From Sandaracinaceae bacterium (lineage in GTDB: Bacteria; Myxococcota_A; Polyangia; Polyangiales; JAFGIB01), in contig JADGRF010000175.1 in NCBI GenBank assembly GCA_017881055.1, forward strand, positions 1 through 32,573: a stretch of DNA of 32,573 nt. Direction: 5' to 3'. Numbering within the stretch: position 1 is the stretch's first letter; every line of letters starts with the position of its first letter. A program made the position numbers and the translations under genes. The notes beneath the pieces were generated by a model. It searched no databases and was not told the DNA's origin. It was given only the letters and a program-made list of their open reading frames with translations. Below, piece by piece: positions 15,747 to 24,413 of this stretch.

Positions 15747-16169
15747 GTGCACGTGCCATGCGCCTCGTGCTGGGCCGTCAATCGTGTCGCACGTGCGCGC
15801 CTTTTCGACCACCCGATCTGCAGTCGCTGCCACGCGGCCCTGTTCGGCTCACACCCCGCCGTGCTCGACGACCGCTCGTTCCAGACCTACGTGACGCACG
15901 CGGAACTGCCGGTGATCGTGGATTTCTGGGCGCCGTGGTGCGGCCCGTGCCGAGCCATGGCGCCGCAGTTCGAGGCCGCAGCCCAGAGCAGCATTGGACG
16001 GGCGTTGTTCGCGAAGCTGGATACCGAGCAAGCGCCCCAGACGGCGGCACGCCACGCGATTCGTTCAATACCGACGATGGTCGTATTCCGCGGCGGCTCG
16101 GAGATTGCGCGGCAGAGCGGGGCTCTCTCCGCGGCGCAGATCACCGGTTGGTTACGGGGCCTGGTTTGA
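15747..16169 (+). CDS. trxC: Thioredoxin 2 (zinc-binding thioredoxin)
   Basis: With a GTG start at 15747 the product is 140 residues, almost the 139 of E. coli TrxC. The N-terminal zinc module has the two pairs C-A-S-C and C-S-R-C separated by the VNRVARARLFDHPI segment, as in thioredoxin 2. The thioredoxin fold follows with active site WCGPC, the cis-proline in IRSIPTM and a C-terminal helix. It reduces protein disulfides in the cytoplasm and is typically part of the oxidative stress response. The frame is open much further upstream and ATG 15651 or GTG 15711 are alternative starts; 15747 is chosen from family length. Its stop overlaps the end of the broken SRPBCC gene by 18 bp (convergent). 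Confidence 0.9.
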   Translation: MHVPCASCWAVNRVARARLFDHPICSRCHAALFGSHPAVLDDRSFQTYVTHAELPVIVDFWAPWCGPCRAMAPQFEAAAQSSIGRALFAKLDTEQAPQTAARHAIRSIPTMVVFRGGSEIARQSGALSAAQITGWLRGLV

Positions 16170-16713
16170 GCACAGTTGCAGCTGGCACTGCTCGGCGGCG
16201 CGCTTCATGCTCGCGAGGCCGGCCTCGAAGTCCTTGCCGATCAAGCTGTCCATGCTCCAGAAGACACCGATCAGTTTCGAGATGTAGGGACTTGGGCCAT
16301 GCATCGCCCAAGTGACCTCCGTGCCTTCGCCCGCAGGCTCCAGCGTGAACTCGGCGATGTTGTGGCCTTCGAAGGGCTTCAGGAAAATACAGCTCCACCA
16401 GTAGCTTGCGAGGCGGTGACGCTTGCCCGATGCGCACGTGCCCTGCGCCCACCTTGTCGTTGCCATCCCAGGCGTACTCGGCGCCGGTGCCACTCGGCGC
16501 GCCGCTGTAGGTGCGCTTCATCGTCGGGTCGAGCTTCTCCCACGGCGACCATGCGCTCCAACGATGGAAGTCGTTGATCAGCGGGAAGATCTTGCCCGGC
16601 GGCGCCTTGATCGACACGTTGCGCTCGACGCGGAAGCTGTCGGGGCGGGTTGCAGCGAACGCCAGCAAGCACGCCAACAGGCCCGCGACGATGATGGCGA
16701 TCGTCTTCAGCAT
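16152..16713 (-). pseudogene. SRPBCC (polyketide cyclase-like) protein, split by a +1 frameshift
   Basis: From the ATG at 16713 the frame gives a membrane anchor (MLKTIAIIVAGLLACLLAFA) and the first part of an SRPBCC lipid-binding fold (INDFHRWSAWSPWEKLDP, GTGAEYAWDG) to LLVELYF. The family continuation LKPFEGHN...AEFTLEPAGEGTEVTWAMHG...GKDFEAGLASMK is found in the next frame, ending at TAA 16152. The switch falls at a run of four T on the minus strand (A16384-16387 on plus); removing one base would restore a gene of about 186 residues. This is either a genuine recent frameshift or a sequence error. SRPBCC proteins bind hydrophobic ligands; the ligand is unknown. Confidence 0.8.
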
Positions 16714-16771
16714 AGCGGCTGCATCTACCACCGAGCGAGCGCGTTGGCCAAGACCACGCCGTCCCAGCGGG

Positions 16772-18250
16772 TCAGGCGGCGGCCGTGAGCTGCGCTAGCA
16801 ACTCTGCGACCTGCATGCGCGCGACCGCGATGCCCGCGTCGGAAAAGCCGTACGGCACGACGAGCTGATCCTGGTGGATCAAGCCGCCACAGGTGTAGAG
16901 CACGTTGGGCACGTAGCCCTCGCGCTCGGACGCGTCGGGCTCGAGCAGCGGCTCGGTGAGCTGGCCGATCACGCGCGTGGGGTCGTCCAGGTCGAGCAAC
17001 AGGGCGCTGATCGTGTAGCGGCGCATTGGCCCGACGCCGTGCGTGAGCACGAGCCAACCTTCTTTCGTCTCGAGCGGCGAGCCGCAGTTGCCGATCTGCA
17101 TCAGCTCCCACGGTCGTGTCGGCTTATGCAGCTCGACGGCGTCGTTCCAGAAGTGCACGTCTTTCGACGTCGCGAGGTAGATGTTCTCGCGGTCCTTGCG
17201 CGAGAGCATCACGTAGTGATCGTTGATCAAGCGCGGGAAGAGCGCCATGCCCTTGTTCTGCGCTGCTGCGCCGTTGAGCGTGGAGATGGCGAACGTCACG
17301 AAGTCCGTGGTCTCGATCAGCTGCGGCAAGATGCTGAAGCCGTCGTAGGCCGTGTACGTGGCGTAGTACCTGATGGCGCCGTCGTCGTGCGTGAAGCGGA
17401 CGAAGCGCGCGTCTTCCATGCCGTGCGTCTCGTTCGGGCCCGCGGGGAAGATCACGCGCTCGGCCAGCTCGGAGTCGTCCGGGAACTTGGTGACGTAGTT
17501 GGATGACGCAAGCACGCGGATCATCTTGAGCGTCTCGAAGCCGATCGCCGGCGGCGGACCGTCCTGCTCGAGCGCCGTCAGCTCGGCCTCCAGCTCGATC
17601 AACGTGAAGCTGGTTGGCAGCTGCGCCAGCACGCTGCCTGAGAGCTCGTTGCTCGCGCCGAGCTCGTGTAGCTTGGCGCTGAAGCGGTGCTTGCTGTAGC
17701 TGTTCGGCGGCGTGCGATGACCGCTGACCAAGTACGGCCCCGGCGGATCGACGCGCAGCTCGCCGCTCGCCTCGATCACGCCCGAGCGAAACTCGATCGA
17801 TGACAGGTGACCTTCGCCGACCGCGCGCAGGCTCATGATCACGCGCAGCTCGTCCGCCGCCATTCCGGTTTGGTCCGGCGCCGGCACGAGCGACGGATTG
17901 AAGAGCGCGGCGGCCTCGACCGCGTACTCGTGCGTGAAATACGCGCCGATCAGCAGCTTGCGTTCTGCGCTCACGACCGCATTCGCAGCGATGTCGTGGG
18001 CTACCATGTCGAAGTGTCTGTGGAGCAGCTGCTCGAAGGCGTGATGACGTGGCGCGAAGTCGCGCAGCATGCCGAGCACCAGCGCGGGAACTTCGGCCTC
18101 CGGGATCGCCATGATCCGCTCGAGCAGGAGCGCCGCGCGCGACACGCCGGGCAAGAGCAGCTCTTCGCCTGGCAAGAACGGCTTCGCCAGGACGCGGCGT
18201 GGCTCGGCCTGCACGCGTTGCCGCATGCGCGTGACGGTGACGGAGGACAT
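16772..18250 (-). CDS. GH130-family glycoside phosphorylase (mannoside phosphorylase type)
   Basis: Predicted 492 residues from the ATG at 18250, which overlaps the preceding stop by one base (TGATG). GH130 enzymes cleave beta-mannosides with phosphate, releasing mannose 1-phosphate, on a five-bladed beta-propeller. Landmarks are HGMEDARFVRF (about 276-286), NKGMALFPRLINDHYVMLSR, then GNCGSPLETKEGWLVLTHGVG and EREGYVPNVLYTCGG. The 150-residue N-terminal region makes it longer than the 330-400 residue classical forms. No signal peptide is seen, so it is probably cytoplasmic. Coupling to a glycosyltransferase-toroid fusion suggests synthesis and turnover of one oligosaccharide. The exact linkage specificity cannot be read from sequence. 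Confidence 0.88.
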   Translation of the reverse strand: MSSVTVTRMRQRVQAEPRRVLAKPFLPGEELLLPGVSRAALLLERIMAIPEAEVPALVLGMLRDFAPRHHAFEQLLHRHFDMVAHDIAANAVVSAERKLLIGAYFTHEYAVEAAALFNPSLVPAPDQTGMAADELRVIMSLRAVGEGHLSSIEFRSGVIEASGELRVDPPGPYLVSGHRTPPNSYSKHRFSAKLHELGASNELSGSVLAQLPTSFTLIELEAELTALEQDGPPPAIGFETLKMIRVLASSNYVTKFPDDSELAERVIFPAGPNETHGMEDARFVRFTHDDGAIRYYATYTAYDGFSILPQLIETTDFVTFAISTLNGAAAQNKGMALFPRLINDHYVMLSRKDRENIYLATSKDVHFWNDAVELHKPTRPWELMQIGNCGSPLETKEGWLVLTHGVGPMRRYTISALLLDLDDPTRVIGQLTEPLLEPDASEREGYVPNVLYTCGGLIHQDQLVVPYGFSDAGIAVARMQVAELLAQLTAAA

Positions 18251-20499
18251 CAATTGTTCTCTTCTTCGCTTGGTATGGCGTGCTCGGGGGTCTCGCCGGC
18301 GAGCTCGAGCATGTCGATCAGCGACATCAAGAAGCAGATCGTGCTCTCGGCGCCTTCGTTGAGGTTCACGTGCGTGGTTCCGAGCCCGTCGCGACAGCCG
18401 GCGGTCGCGAAGTCGTAGAGCGGCAGACCGAGACGATTCTCACCGAGAAACCAAGCGAACGACTCGCGCATGCGCCGCAGGTAGTGCCGCGCGTCGGTGG
18501 CCAAGTAGGCGGCGCGGAACGCCAACACGAACGCGCACGCGTCGATGGCTTGCTCGTCGGCCTCGGCTTTGGCGCCGCCGCGGCTGTGCCAGCCCGTGTT
18601 GCCGATCAGGTGCAGACGGTCGTGATCGAAGCAGGTCTTCTCGAGGAACTCCAGCGTCTCGCGCGCGACGCGCAGCGCTTCGCGATTGCCCGTGATGGCG
18701 TACGACTTGAACAACGCGAGCGGCAGGGTCGCGTTGTCGTAGGTGAGCGTGGGTTCGAACCAGTGCCAGTCGTCGGACGCCTGCTCCCTGTAGCGCTGCA
18801 AGAGCGTGGCGGTCAGTGCGTCGAGCGCGCTGCGCAGCGACGTGGACTCGGCTTCGATCACGAGCAGATTCGTGAGGCCGAGGATTGCGAGCGCCGTGCC
18901 ACGCGGCCCAAGCTTCTGCGTGCAGGGCAGCGCACGCGTGAACATGTCGCGCGCCAAGAGCCGACAGCCTTGATCGCTCGCCAAGCGTGCGGTGACGCCG
19001 AGCGCCCAAACCGCGCGTCCCAGGCAGTCGTCCGAGCAGCGCTCGGCCTCGAGGAAGACGCGGCCGTAGCTCATGAAGTTGTGGAAGCTGCCGTCGCTTC
19101 GCTGCGCTCCGTTCACGTAGCTCAGGTACGTGGTCACCAGGCGCCGCGTATCGGGTGAGCTCTGCAGGCGATCTGCGTGTAGCGCGACGATCAGTGCACG
19201 CGCGTTGTCGTCGACGCAGTAGCCGGTGCTTCGTAAAGGCACGCTGTACGTCGCGTGCTGAATGATGCCGGTGTCGTCGGTCAGCCGGTGCAGATGGTCC
19301 AGGCGTAGCTCGGGCACGCTGCTGGCGCGCGCCGCCTTCAACGCGGGGCGACGTGCGGGTGCGTCCGCCAACGTCTTCATCGCCAGCTCGAGGTAGCTAC
19401 GACCGACGTTTGGCCAGTGCATCGAGCGCGTGAACTCGACCGCGGCGGAACGAACGCGCGCAAGCTCGGTCCCCGAGCCGAACAACTCGAGCAGCGTGCG
19501 GCTGAGCGCTGCGCTGTCGCGGAAGGGAAACAGCTTGCCGCGACCCTCGGCGAGCAGCTCCTGCGCGTGCCAATACGGAGTCGACACCGCGGCTGCGCCC
19601 GCGCCCATGGCATACGAGAGCGCACCGCTGGTTACTTGCGCTTCGTTCAGATACGGGCTCACGAATATGTCGGTAGCCTGCAAGTAGTGACCGAGCTCGA
19701 CCCGGCTCACGAACTGATCGCGAAACACCACGTGGTCGCGGACGCCGAGCGCTTCGGCTTCGCGCTCCAACATGGTTCGGTACGCTTCGCCGTCGCGGCG
19801 CAGAACCACGGGATGCGTCGCGCCAACCACGAAGTACACGAGGTCGGGAAACTCCTTGATCACGGCAGGCAGAGCGCGGATCACCGTCTCGATGCCCTTG
19901 TTCGGACTGAGTAGGCCGAAGGTCAGGAGCATGCGCCGTCCCGCCACACCGAAGCCTGCTTTCAGCGACTCCTGATCGGTCGCTTGCATGGTTGGAATTC
20001 CGTGTCGGATGATCTGGATCTTCGGACCGTGTACGTCGTAGCCGCTGGCCAAGAGCTCCTTCGCGACCTGGCTCATCACGATCACGTTCGCGCACTGCTT
20101 CGCCATCTGCTGCACGATGCTGTGCTGCGAGGTCGACGGCTGCTTGAGCACGGTGTGCAGCGTCACCATGGAAGGCACGCGCAGCGGCGTGAGAAAATCC
20201 AAGATGTAGCTGCCATCGTCGCCACCGAAGATGCCGTACTCGTGCTGAATGGAGACGATGCGAGCGTCGCTGTAGCTCACGAGCTCGGCCGCGCGCGCGT
20301 AGTCACCCTTCACGCCCTGGCGAATCTCGTGTTTCACCTCGGGCGGGTACGCGTAGTGGCCTGCGGGGTCGGTCACGGCGAGCACCATGGGACGCGTCTG
20401 CTTGCCTGCGGACGTCACGGCCTCCGCCAGATCGTGTGTGAACGTGGCGATGCCACAGCGTCGCGGGGGATACGTGCCTAGAAATGCGAAGGGAGTCAT
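18250..20499 (-). CDS. GT4-type glycosyltransferase fused to an (alpha/alpha)-toroid-like domain
   Basis: Predicted 749 residues from the ATG at 20499 (MTPFAFLGTYPPRRCGIATF). Residues 1-395 are a GT-B glycosyltransferase: CGIATFTHDLAEA, IQHEYGIFGG, IRHGIP, LLTFGLLSPNKGIETVIRAL and a nucleotide-sugar loop TSGALSYAMGAGAAAVSTPY in which the second Glu of the usual E-x7-E motif is absent. Residues about 400-740 are helical with a six-hairpin glycosidase look (GYCVDDNARALIVAL, ESFAWFLGENRLG, NEGAESTICFL). It lies 16 bp after the CheB-CheR kinase and overlaps GH130 by one base, so it is translated with both. It may build or trim the glycan phosphorolysed by the GH130. The toroid's activity is uncertain. 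Confidence 0.87.
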   Translation of the reverse strand: MTPFAFLGTYPPRRCGIATFTHDLAEAVTSAGKQTRPMVLAVTDPAGHYAYPPEVKHEIRQGVKGDYARAAELVSYSDARIVSIQHEYGIFGGDDGSYILDFLTPLRVPSMVTLHTVLKQPSTSQHSIVQQMAKQCANVIVMSQVAKELLASGYDVHGPKIQIIRHGIPTMQATDQESLKAGFGVAGRRMLLTFGLLSPNKGIETVIRALPAVIKEFPDLVYFVVGATHPVVLRRDGEAYRTMLEREAEALGVRDHVVFRDQFVSRVELGHYLQATDIFVSPYLNEAQVTSGALSYAMGAGAAAVSTPYWHAQELLAEGRGKLFPFRDSAALSRTLLELFGSGTELARVRSAAVEFTRSMHWPNVGRSYLELAMKTLADAPARRPALKAARASSVPELRLDHLHRLTDDTGIIQHATYSVPLRSTGYCVDDNARALIVALHADRLQSSPDTRRLVTTYLSYVNGAQRSDGSFHNFMSYGRVFLEAERCSDDCLGRAVWALGVTARLASDQGCRLLARDMFTRALPCTQKLGPRGTALAILGLTNLLVIEAESTSLRSALDALTATLLQRYREQASDDWHWFEPTLTYDNATLPLALFKSYAITGNREALRVARETLEFLEKTCFDHDRLHLIGNTGWHSRGGAKAEADEQAIDACAFVLAFRAAYLATDARHYLRRMRESFAWFLGENRLGLPLYDFATAGCRDGLGTTHVNLNEGAESTICFLMSLIDMLELAGETPEHAIPSEEENN

Positions 20500-20515
20500 G
20501 CGGTTTCGCCCGAGG

Positions 20516-23500
20516 TCATCGGGTGAGCGGAGCCACTGGAGCAACCGGCGCGCCCGCCAATTTCGCGAGCTCGAGCACGGCATCTCGCAACCTGTCGATG
20601 TCGATCGGCTTTGCCAAGTGCAGCTGGAACCCCGCGGAGAGCGCCCGGCGCCGATCAGCCTCGGCGGCCATGGCGGTGAGCGCGAGCGCCGGAATCGGCG
20701 CCGCATGGTCTTCGGGCCGCGCGCGTACCCTGCGGATGAACGTGTAGCCGTCCTCCACCGGCATCGCGATGTCGCACAGGATCACCTGTGGCTTCCACGC
20801 TTCCACGGCCAGCATGCCTGCCGCCGCGCAGTCTGCCAGCGTGACATTCGCGCCTGCGAGCGCGAGCACCTCGTGGATGGCTTCGCGCGTGCGCAGGTCG
20901 TCGTCGATGACGAGAACTCGTAGTCCGCGCAGCGCCTCGTACTGCCGCTTCTTGCCGGGCCGATCGAGCGGGCTGTTGGGTGCCGGTGTGTGAGCGAGCT
21001 CGGCCGTTCCTTGGTGCAACGTGGTCGCGAGTGGAAACGTGACCGTGAACGTGGCGCCCTGGTTCTTTCCCGGACTCTCCGCCTGCGCCGTTCCGCCCTG
21101 CTGCTCCACGAGGTGGCGCACGAGCGCCAGACCGAGCCCGAGGCCTCCGTACGTGCGCGTGATCGAACGATCGCTCTGCGAGAAGCGCGCAAACGCCTGC
21201 GGCAAGAACTCAGGCTCGATGCCGATGCCCGTGTCCGTGACGCGCAGGCGGGCGAAGGCGGGGGCGTGCGGGGCGTGCGGGGCGTTATCGACGGTGATCG
21301 TGATTGCACCCTCACGCGGCGTGAACTTGATGGCATTTGTCAGTAGGTTCGAGACCACCTGCTGCACGCGCACGCGATCGGCCCAGATCGGTGTCAGTGC
21401 AGGGTCGATCGATAGGTGAAGCGCGAGCGCTTTGGCTTCCAGCTCGACGGCCACGTTGTCGAGTGCCGCGCGCACGACGCTCCCCAGATCGACGCGCCGG
21501 CTCTCGAGCGTGAGCTTGCCCGCGATGATGCGGGAGACGTCGAGCAGGTCGTCGATCAGCTTCACCTGAAGCCAGGTCGCGCGCTCCAGCGCCTCACCGG
21601 CGCGCTGCAAGTCCGCGCGGTCCACGACGCTACCCGAGCGCAGGCGCTGCGCATTCAGCAAGATGCTGGACAGCGGTGTGCGTAGCTCGTGCGACAACAC
21701 GGCCAAGAAGTCGTCTTTGGCATGGTTGGCTCGCTCGGCCCCGAGGCGCGCATTCTCGGCATCCGAGACCAGCTGCTTGAGCGCGTGAATGTCGACGAGC
21801 GAAAGGATCACGCCGTCGATCACCTTATTCGCGAGCTCGTACGGACGAATCTGCATGCGGTACCAGTGCCCGCTTCGGTCTTGAACCTCGCTCTCTTTGA
21901 TCTTCGCAGTGGCCAGCACCTCCGCGATCTGCGCGCTCACGTCGGGCACGTCGATGTTCAGCTTGATGTCGTCGATCGGGCGTCCCACGTCCGAAGGCAG
22001 CACGTTCAGGATGCTGCGCACGTTCGGTGTGAAGCGCCGGATGCGGCTCTGCCGGTCGAGTGTGAGGATGGGAATGTCCACGGTCTGCGCGAAGTTCACG
22101 AGATCCGTATTCACCTGGGAGACCTCGCTGTTACGGCGCTGCAGCTCGTCGTTCAGTGTCGTCAACTCCTCGTTGACCGACTGCAGCTCTTCCTTCGCGG
22201 TCGCCAGCTCCTCGTTCATGCTCTGGAGCTCTTCGTTGCCGGAGATCAGCTCTTCGTTCGAGGCGCCGAGCTCGTCGTTGGTGCGGCCGTGCTCCTCGAT
22301 CAGCGAGTACATGTACTCCTTGGTTGCGCCGAGCTCGTGCTCCAGATGAGCGCTGCGTCGCTGGTCGGTGGCACCGTCGGCGTTGCGATCTGCGGGAGAC
22401 AGTAAGTCTCCTGGTCCGCGGCCGAGCTCGTGCTCTTCGAACAACACGATGAACAGCGGCTCCTTCGCCTCGGGATGACCGCTGAACGGAACCACCACCA
22501 GATCGCAGAGCTTCGATACGCCGTCCTGGCCGATCTCGACGTTCTTGCAGCGCACGACAGCCTTGTCCTTGGCGGCTTCGGCGATCGTCGTGCGCAGCGC
22601 CGCGATCAGGCCCATGGGCGCCATGCCGATCAGGTTGTTCTGCGGCTTGCCCGGCGCCGCTTGCAGGTACGCGCCGGTCGCGCCGCTGAACAGGAGCACG
22701 TCCATGCTCTGATTCACGAGCACGGCCGGCGGGCAGTAGCGAGCCAAGAGCAGGCGATCGAGGTGCCTTGCGAACGCCGCCGAGGGTTCCAGCTGCGGTC
22801 CACGGCGTACCTCCACCCCGCGCGTCGCGACGGATTCCGAGTCCGAGCGCATCGCGAAGCGCAGGACGCTCGGCGCGGCGTTGCGCTTGAAGATCTTGTT
22901 CTCTTTGTCCGCGAGCGAAAACAGCTGGCTGAGCCCTGCGACGTTCTCGCTCCGCCCGAGCAAGAGGAACCCGGGCTGGTTCAGGCAATAGTGCAGCGTC
23001 GGAAGCACCTTCTTCTGCAACACCTGATCGAAGTAGATGAGCACGTTACGGCAGCTGACGAGATCCAGCTTGGAAAAGGGTGGATCCCGCACCAAGTCGT
23101 GGCGCACGAAGATGCACTGATCCCGCACGTTCTTGTTGATCTGGTACCGGTTCTCCACCCTGGTGAAGAAGCGGTTGCGACGCTCCTCGCTGACGTCTCG
23201 CATCACGTGTTCGCTGTAGATCCCTGCGCGCGCTTTCTGAATTGCGACTTCGCTGACGTCCGAGCCGAACACCTGAATGTGACGCGCCGTGGGCGACTCG
23301 TCGGCCGCCTCGAGCAGAGTGATCGCAAGGGAGTACACTTCTTCACCCGTCGAGCACCCAGCCACCCAGGCGCGCACCGTCGCGCCGTCCTGCTTGTACT
23401 TGAAGATCTCGGGCAACACGTACGTGCGCAGCGCCTCGAACACCTGCGGATCTCGAAAGAACGAGGTCACGTGGATGAGCATGTCTTCGTAGAGCGCACG

Positions 23501-24307
23501 GACCTCGGTCGGGTCCTCGTTCAGAATGCCTAGGTACGTCTGCAGATCGGGCACGCCGCGCACGGCCAGGCGCCGCGCGAGCCGCCTTTGCACGGTCGGC
23601 AACTTGAACTCGCTGAAGTCGATGCCGATCTCGCGGCGCACACGTGCGAAGATCTCCGCGCGCACGCCGCGCTCGGCGTCGTCGAGCGGCGGCGTGGGCG
23701 CGAGCACGTACGGGTGATGGCTCAGGCGCTCGAGCTCCTCTGCGAGGCTCGGAATGTCCAGGCAGTAGTCGACGACGCCTGCATCGATCGCGCTCTGGGG
23801 CATGCTGGGAAACTTCGCGGAACCGGGCGCCTGCGCGAACGTGATGCCGTCCTGCTCGCGGATCGCGCGCAGCCCCTCGGTGCCGTCGGACGCCGCCCCC
23901 GAGAGCACGACGCCGATCGCCTGGCTGTGCAGCTCCGCAGCCAGCGACTTGAAGAAGAAGTCGATCGGCAAGCGTGACTTCGGACCGTCGTGGCGACGCG
24001 GGGACAGTACGAGCCGCCCCTCATGCAGCGCGATGTCGGTGTTCGGAGCGATCACGTAGACGTGACCGGGCTCGATCTTCGTGCCTTGCTCGGCCTGCTG
24101 CACAGGCATGGTCGTGACCCTGGCGAGCGTTTCACTGAGCAAGCTCGGATGCGTCGGATCCAAGTGCTGGATCAGTACGAACGCAAAACCGGTATCGGGC
24201 CGCACCTGTTGCAGCAGCTGGGAGAACGCCTCGAGGCCGCCCGCGGACGCACCGACGCCTACGACTGAAAACAACGCGGTGTCGGAAGGACCGGAGTCGC
24301 CGTTCAT
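20516..24307 (-). CDS. CheB-CheR-PAS-histidine kinase-receiver fusion
   Basis: Predicted 1263 residues from the ATG at 24307. Domains in order: CheB methylesterase (10-200; triad S21 in GASAGG, H48, D141 in ASDGTEG), CheR methyltransferase (215-475; TSFFRDP 281-287, AGCSTGEEVYSLA 316-328, SCRNVLIYF 418-426), a PAS-like region (510-625), a long coiled coil with NEELQS-type repeats (655-735), a PAS domain (738-845), HisKA with H873 in SHELRTPLSS, HATPase (970-1095; DTGIGIEPEF, GGLGLGLALV), and a receiver (1128-1250; D1179). No membrane segment occurs. No receptor or chemotaxis operon is nearby, so it probably is a non-chemotaxis sensor. It sits 106 bp after the OmpA lipoprotein and 16 bp before the glycosyltransferase. 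ATG 24403 is an alternative start. Confidence 0.93.
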   Translation of the reverse strand: MNGDSGPSDTALFSVVGVGASAGGLEAFSQLLQQVRPDTGFAFVLIQHLDPTHPSLLSETLARVTTMPVQQAEQGTKIEPGHVYVIAPNTDIALHEGRLVLSPRRHDGPKSRLPIDFFFKSLAAELHSQAIGVVLSGAASDGTEGLRAIREQDGITFAQAPGSAKFPSMPQSAIDAGVVDYCLDIPSLAEELERLSHHPYVLAPTPPLDDAERGVRAEIFARVRREIGIDFSEFKLPTVQRRLARRLAVRGVPDLQTYLGILNEDPTEVRALYEDMLIHVTSFFRDPQVFEALRTYVLPEIFKYKQDGATVRAWVAGCSTGEEVYSLAITLLEAADESPTARHIQVFGSDVSEVAIQKARAGIYSEHVMRDVSEERRNRFFTRVENRYQINKNVRDQCIFVRHDLVRDPPFSKLDLVSCRNVLIYFDQVLQKKVLPTLHYCLNQPGFLLLGRSENVAGLSQLFSLADKENKIFKRNAAPSVLRFAMRSDSESVATRGVEVRRGPQLEPSAAFARHLDRLLLARYCPPAVLVNQSMDVLLFSGATGAYLQAAPGKPQNNLIGMAPMGLIAALRTTIAEAAKDKAVVRCKNVEIGQDGVSKLCDLVVVPFSGHPEAKEPLFIVLFEEHELGRGPGDLLSPADRNADGATDQRRSAHLEHELGATKEYMYSLIEEHGRTNDELGASNEELISGNEELQSMNEELATAKEELQSVNEELTTLNDELQRRNSEVSQVNTDLVNFAQTVDIPILTLDRQSRIRRFTPNVRSILNVLPSDVGRPIDDIKLNIDVPDVSAQIAEVLATAKIKESEVQDRSGHWYRMQIRPYELANKVIDGVILSLVDIHALKQLVSDAENARLGAERANHAKDDFLAVLSHELRTPLSSILLNAQRLRSGSVVDRADLQRAGEALERATWLQVKLIDDLLDVSRIIAGKLTLESRRVDLGSVVRAALDNVAVELEAKALALHLSIDPALTPIWADRVRVQQVVSNLLTNAIKFTPREGAITITVDNAPHAPHAPAFARLRVTDTGIGIEPEFLPQAFARFSQSDRSITRTYGGLGLGLALVRHLVEQQGGTAQAESPGKNQGATFTVTFPLATTLHQGTAELAHTPAPNSPLDRPGKKRQYEALRGLRVLVIDDDLRTREAIHEVLALAGANVTLADCAAAGMLAVEAWKPQVILCDIAMPVEDGYTFIRRVRARPEDHAAPIPALALTAMAAEADRRRALSAGFQLHLAKPIDIDRLRDAVLELAKLAGAPVAPVAPLTR

Positions 24308-24356
24308 GAGAAGATCCTGGAGCGCTGCTACGCCGTGCAAGGGTGTCACGAGACGA

Positions 24357-24389
24357 GATCGCGCCGGCAGCGAAGCCGCCAACGCGATC
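24357..24389 (-). terminator. Strong stem-loop between OmpA lipoprotein and kinase genes
   Basis: A 33-nt near-perfect hairpin: outer arms GATCGCG/CGCGATC, inner TTGGCGGC/GCTGCCGG with G-T pairs, giving about 15 pairs and a 3-nt TTC loop. It lies 25 nt after the OmpA-lipoprotein stop and 50 nt before the kinase start. No T-tract follows on the minus strand, so it may act as a partial terminator or as an mRNA-stabilising or processing element. Confidence 0.5.
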
Positions 24390-24413
24390 CCCTGGCGTAC
24401 CATCACACTCGGG

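Noticed and set aside
18251..18253. TTG start one codon before the GH130 ATG
   Set aside because: The ATG at 18250, overlapping the stop as TGATG, is the simpler start; the TTG lies on the stop of the preceding gene.
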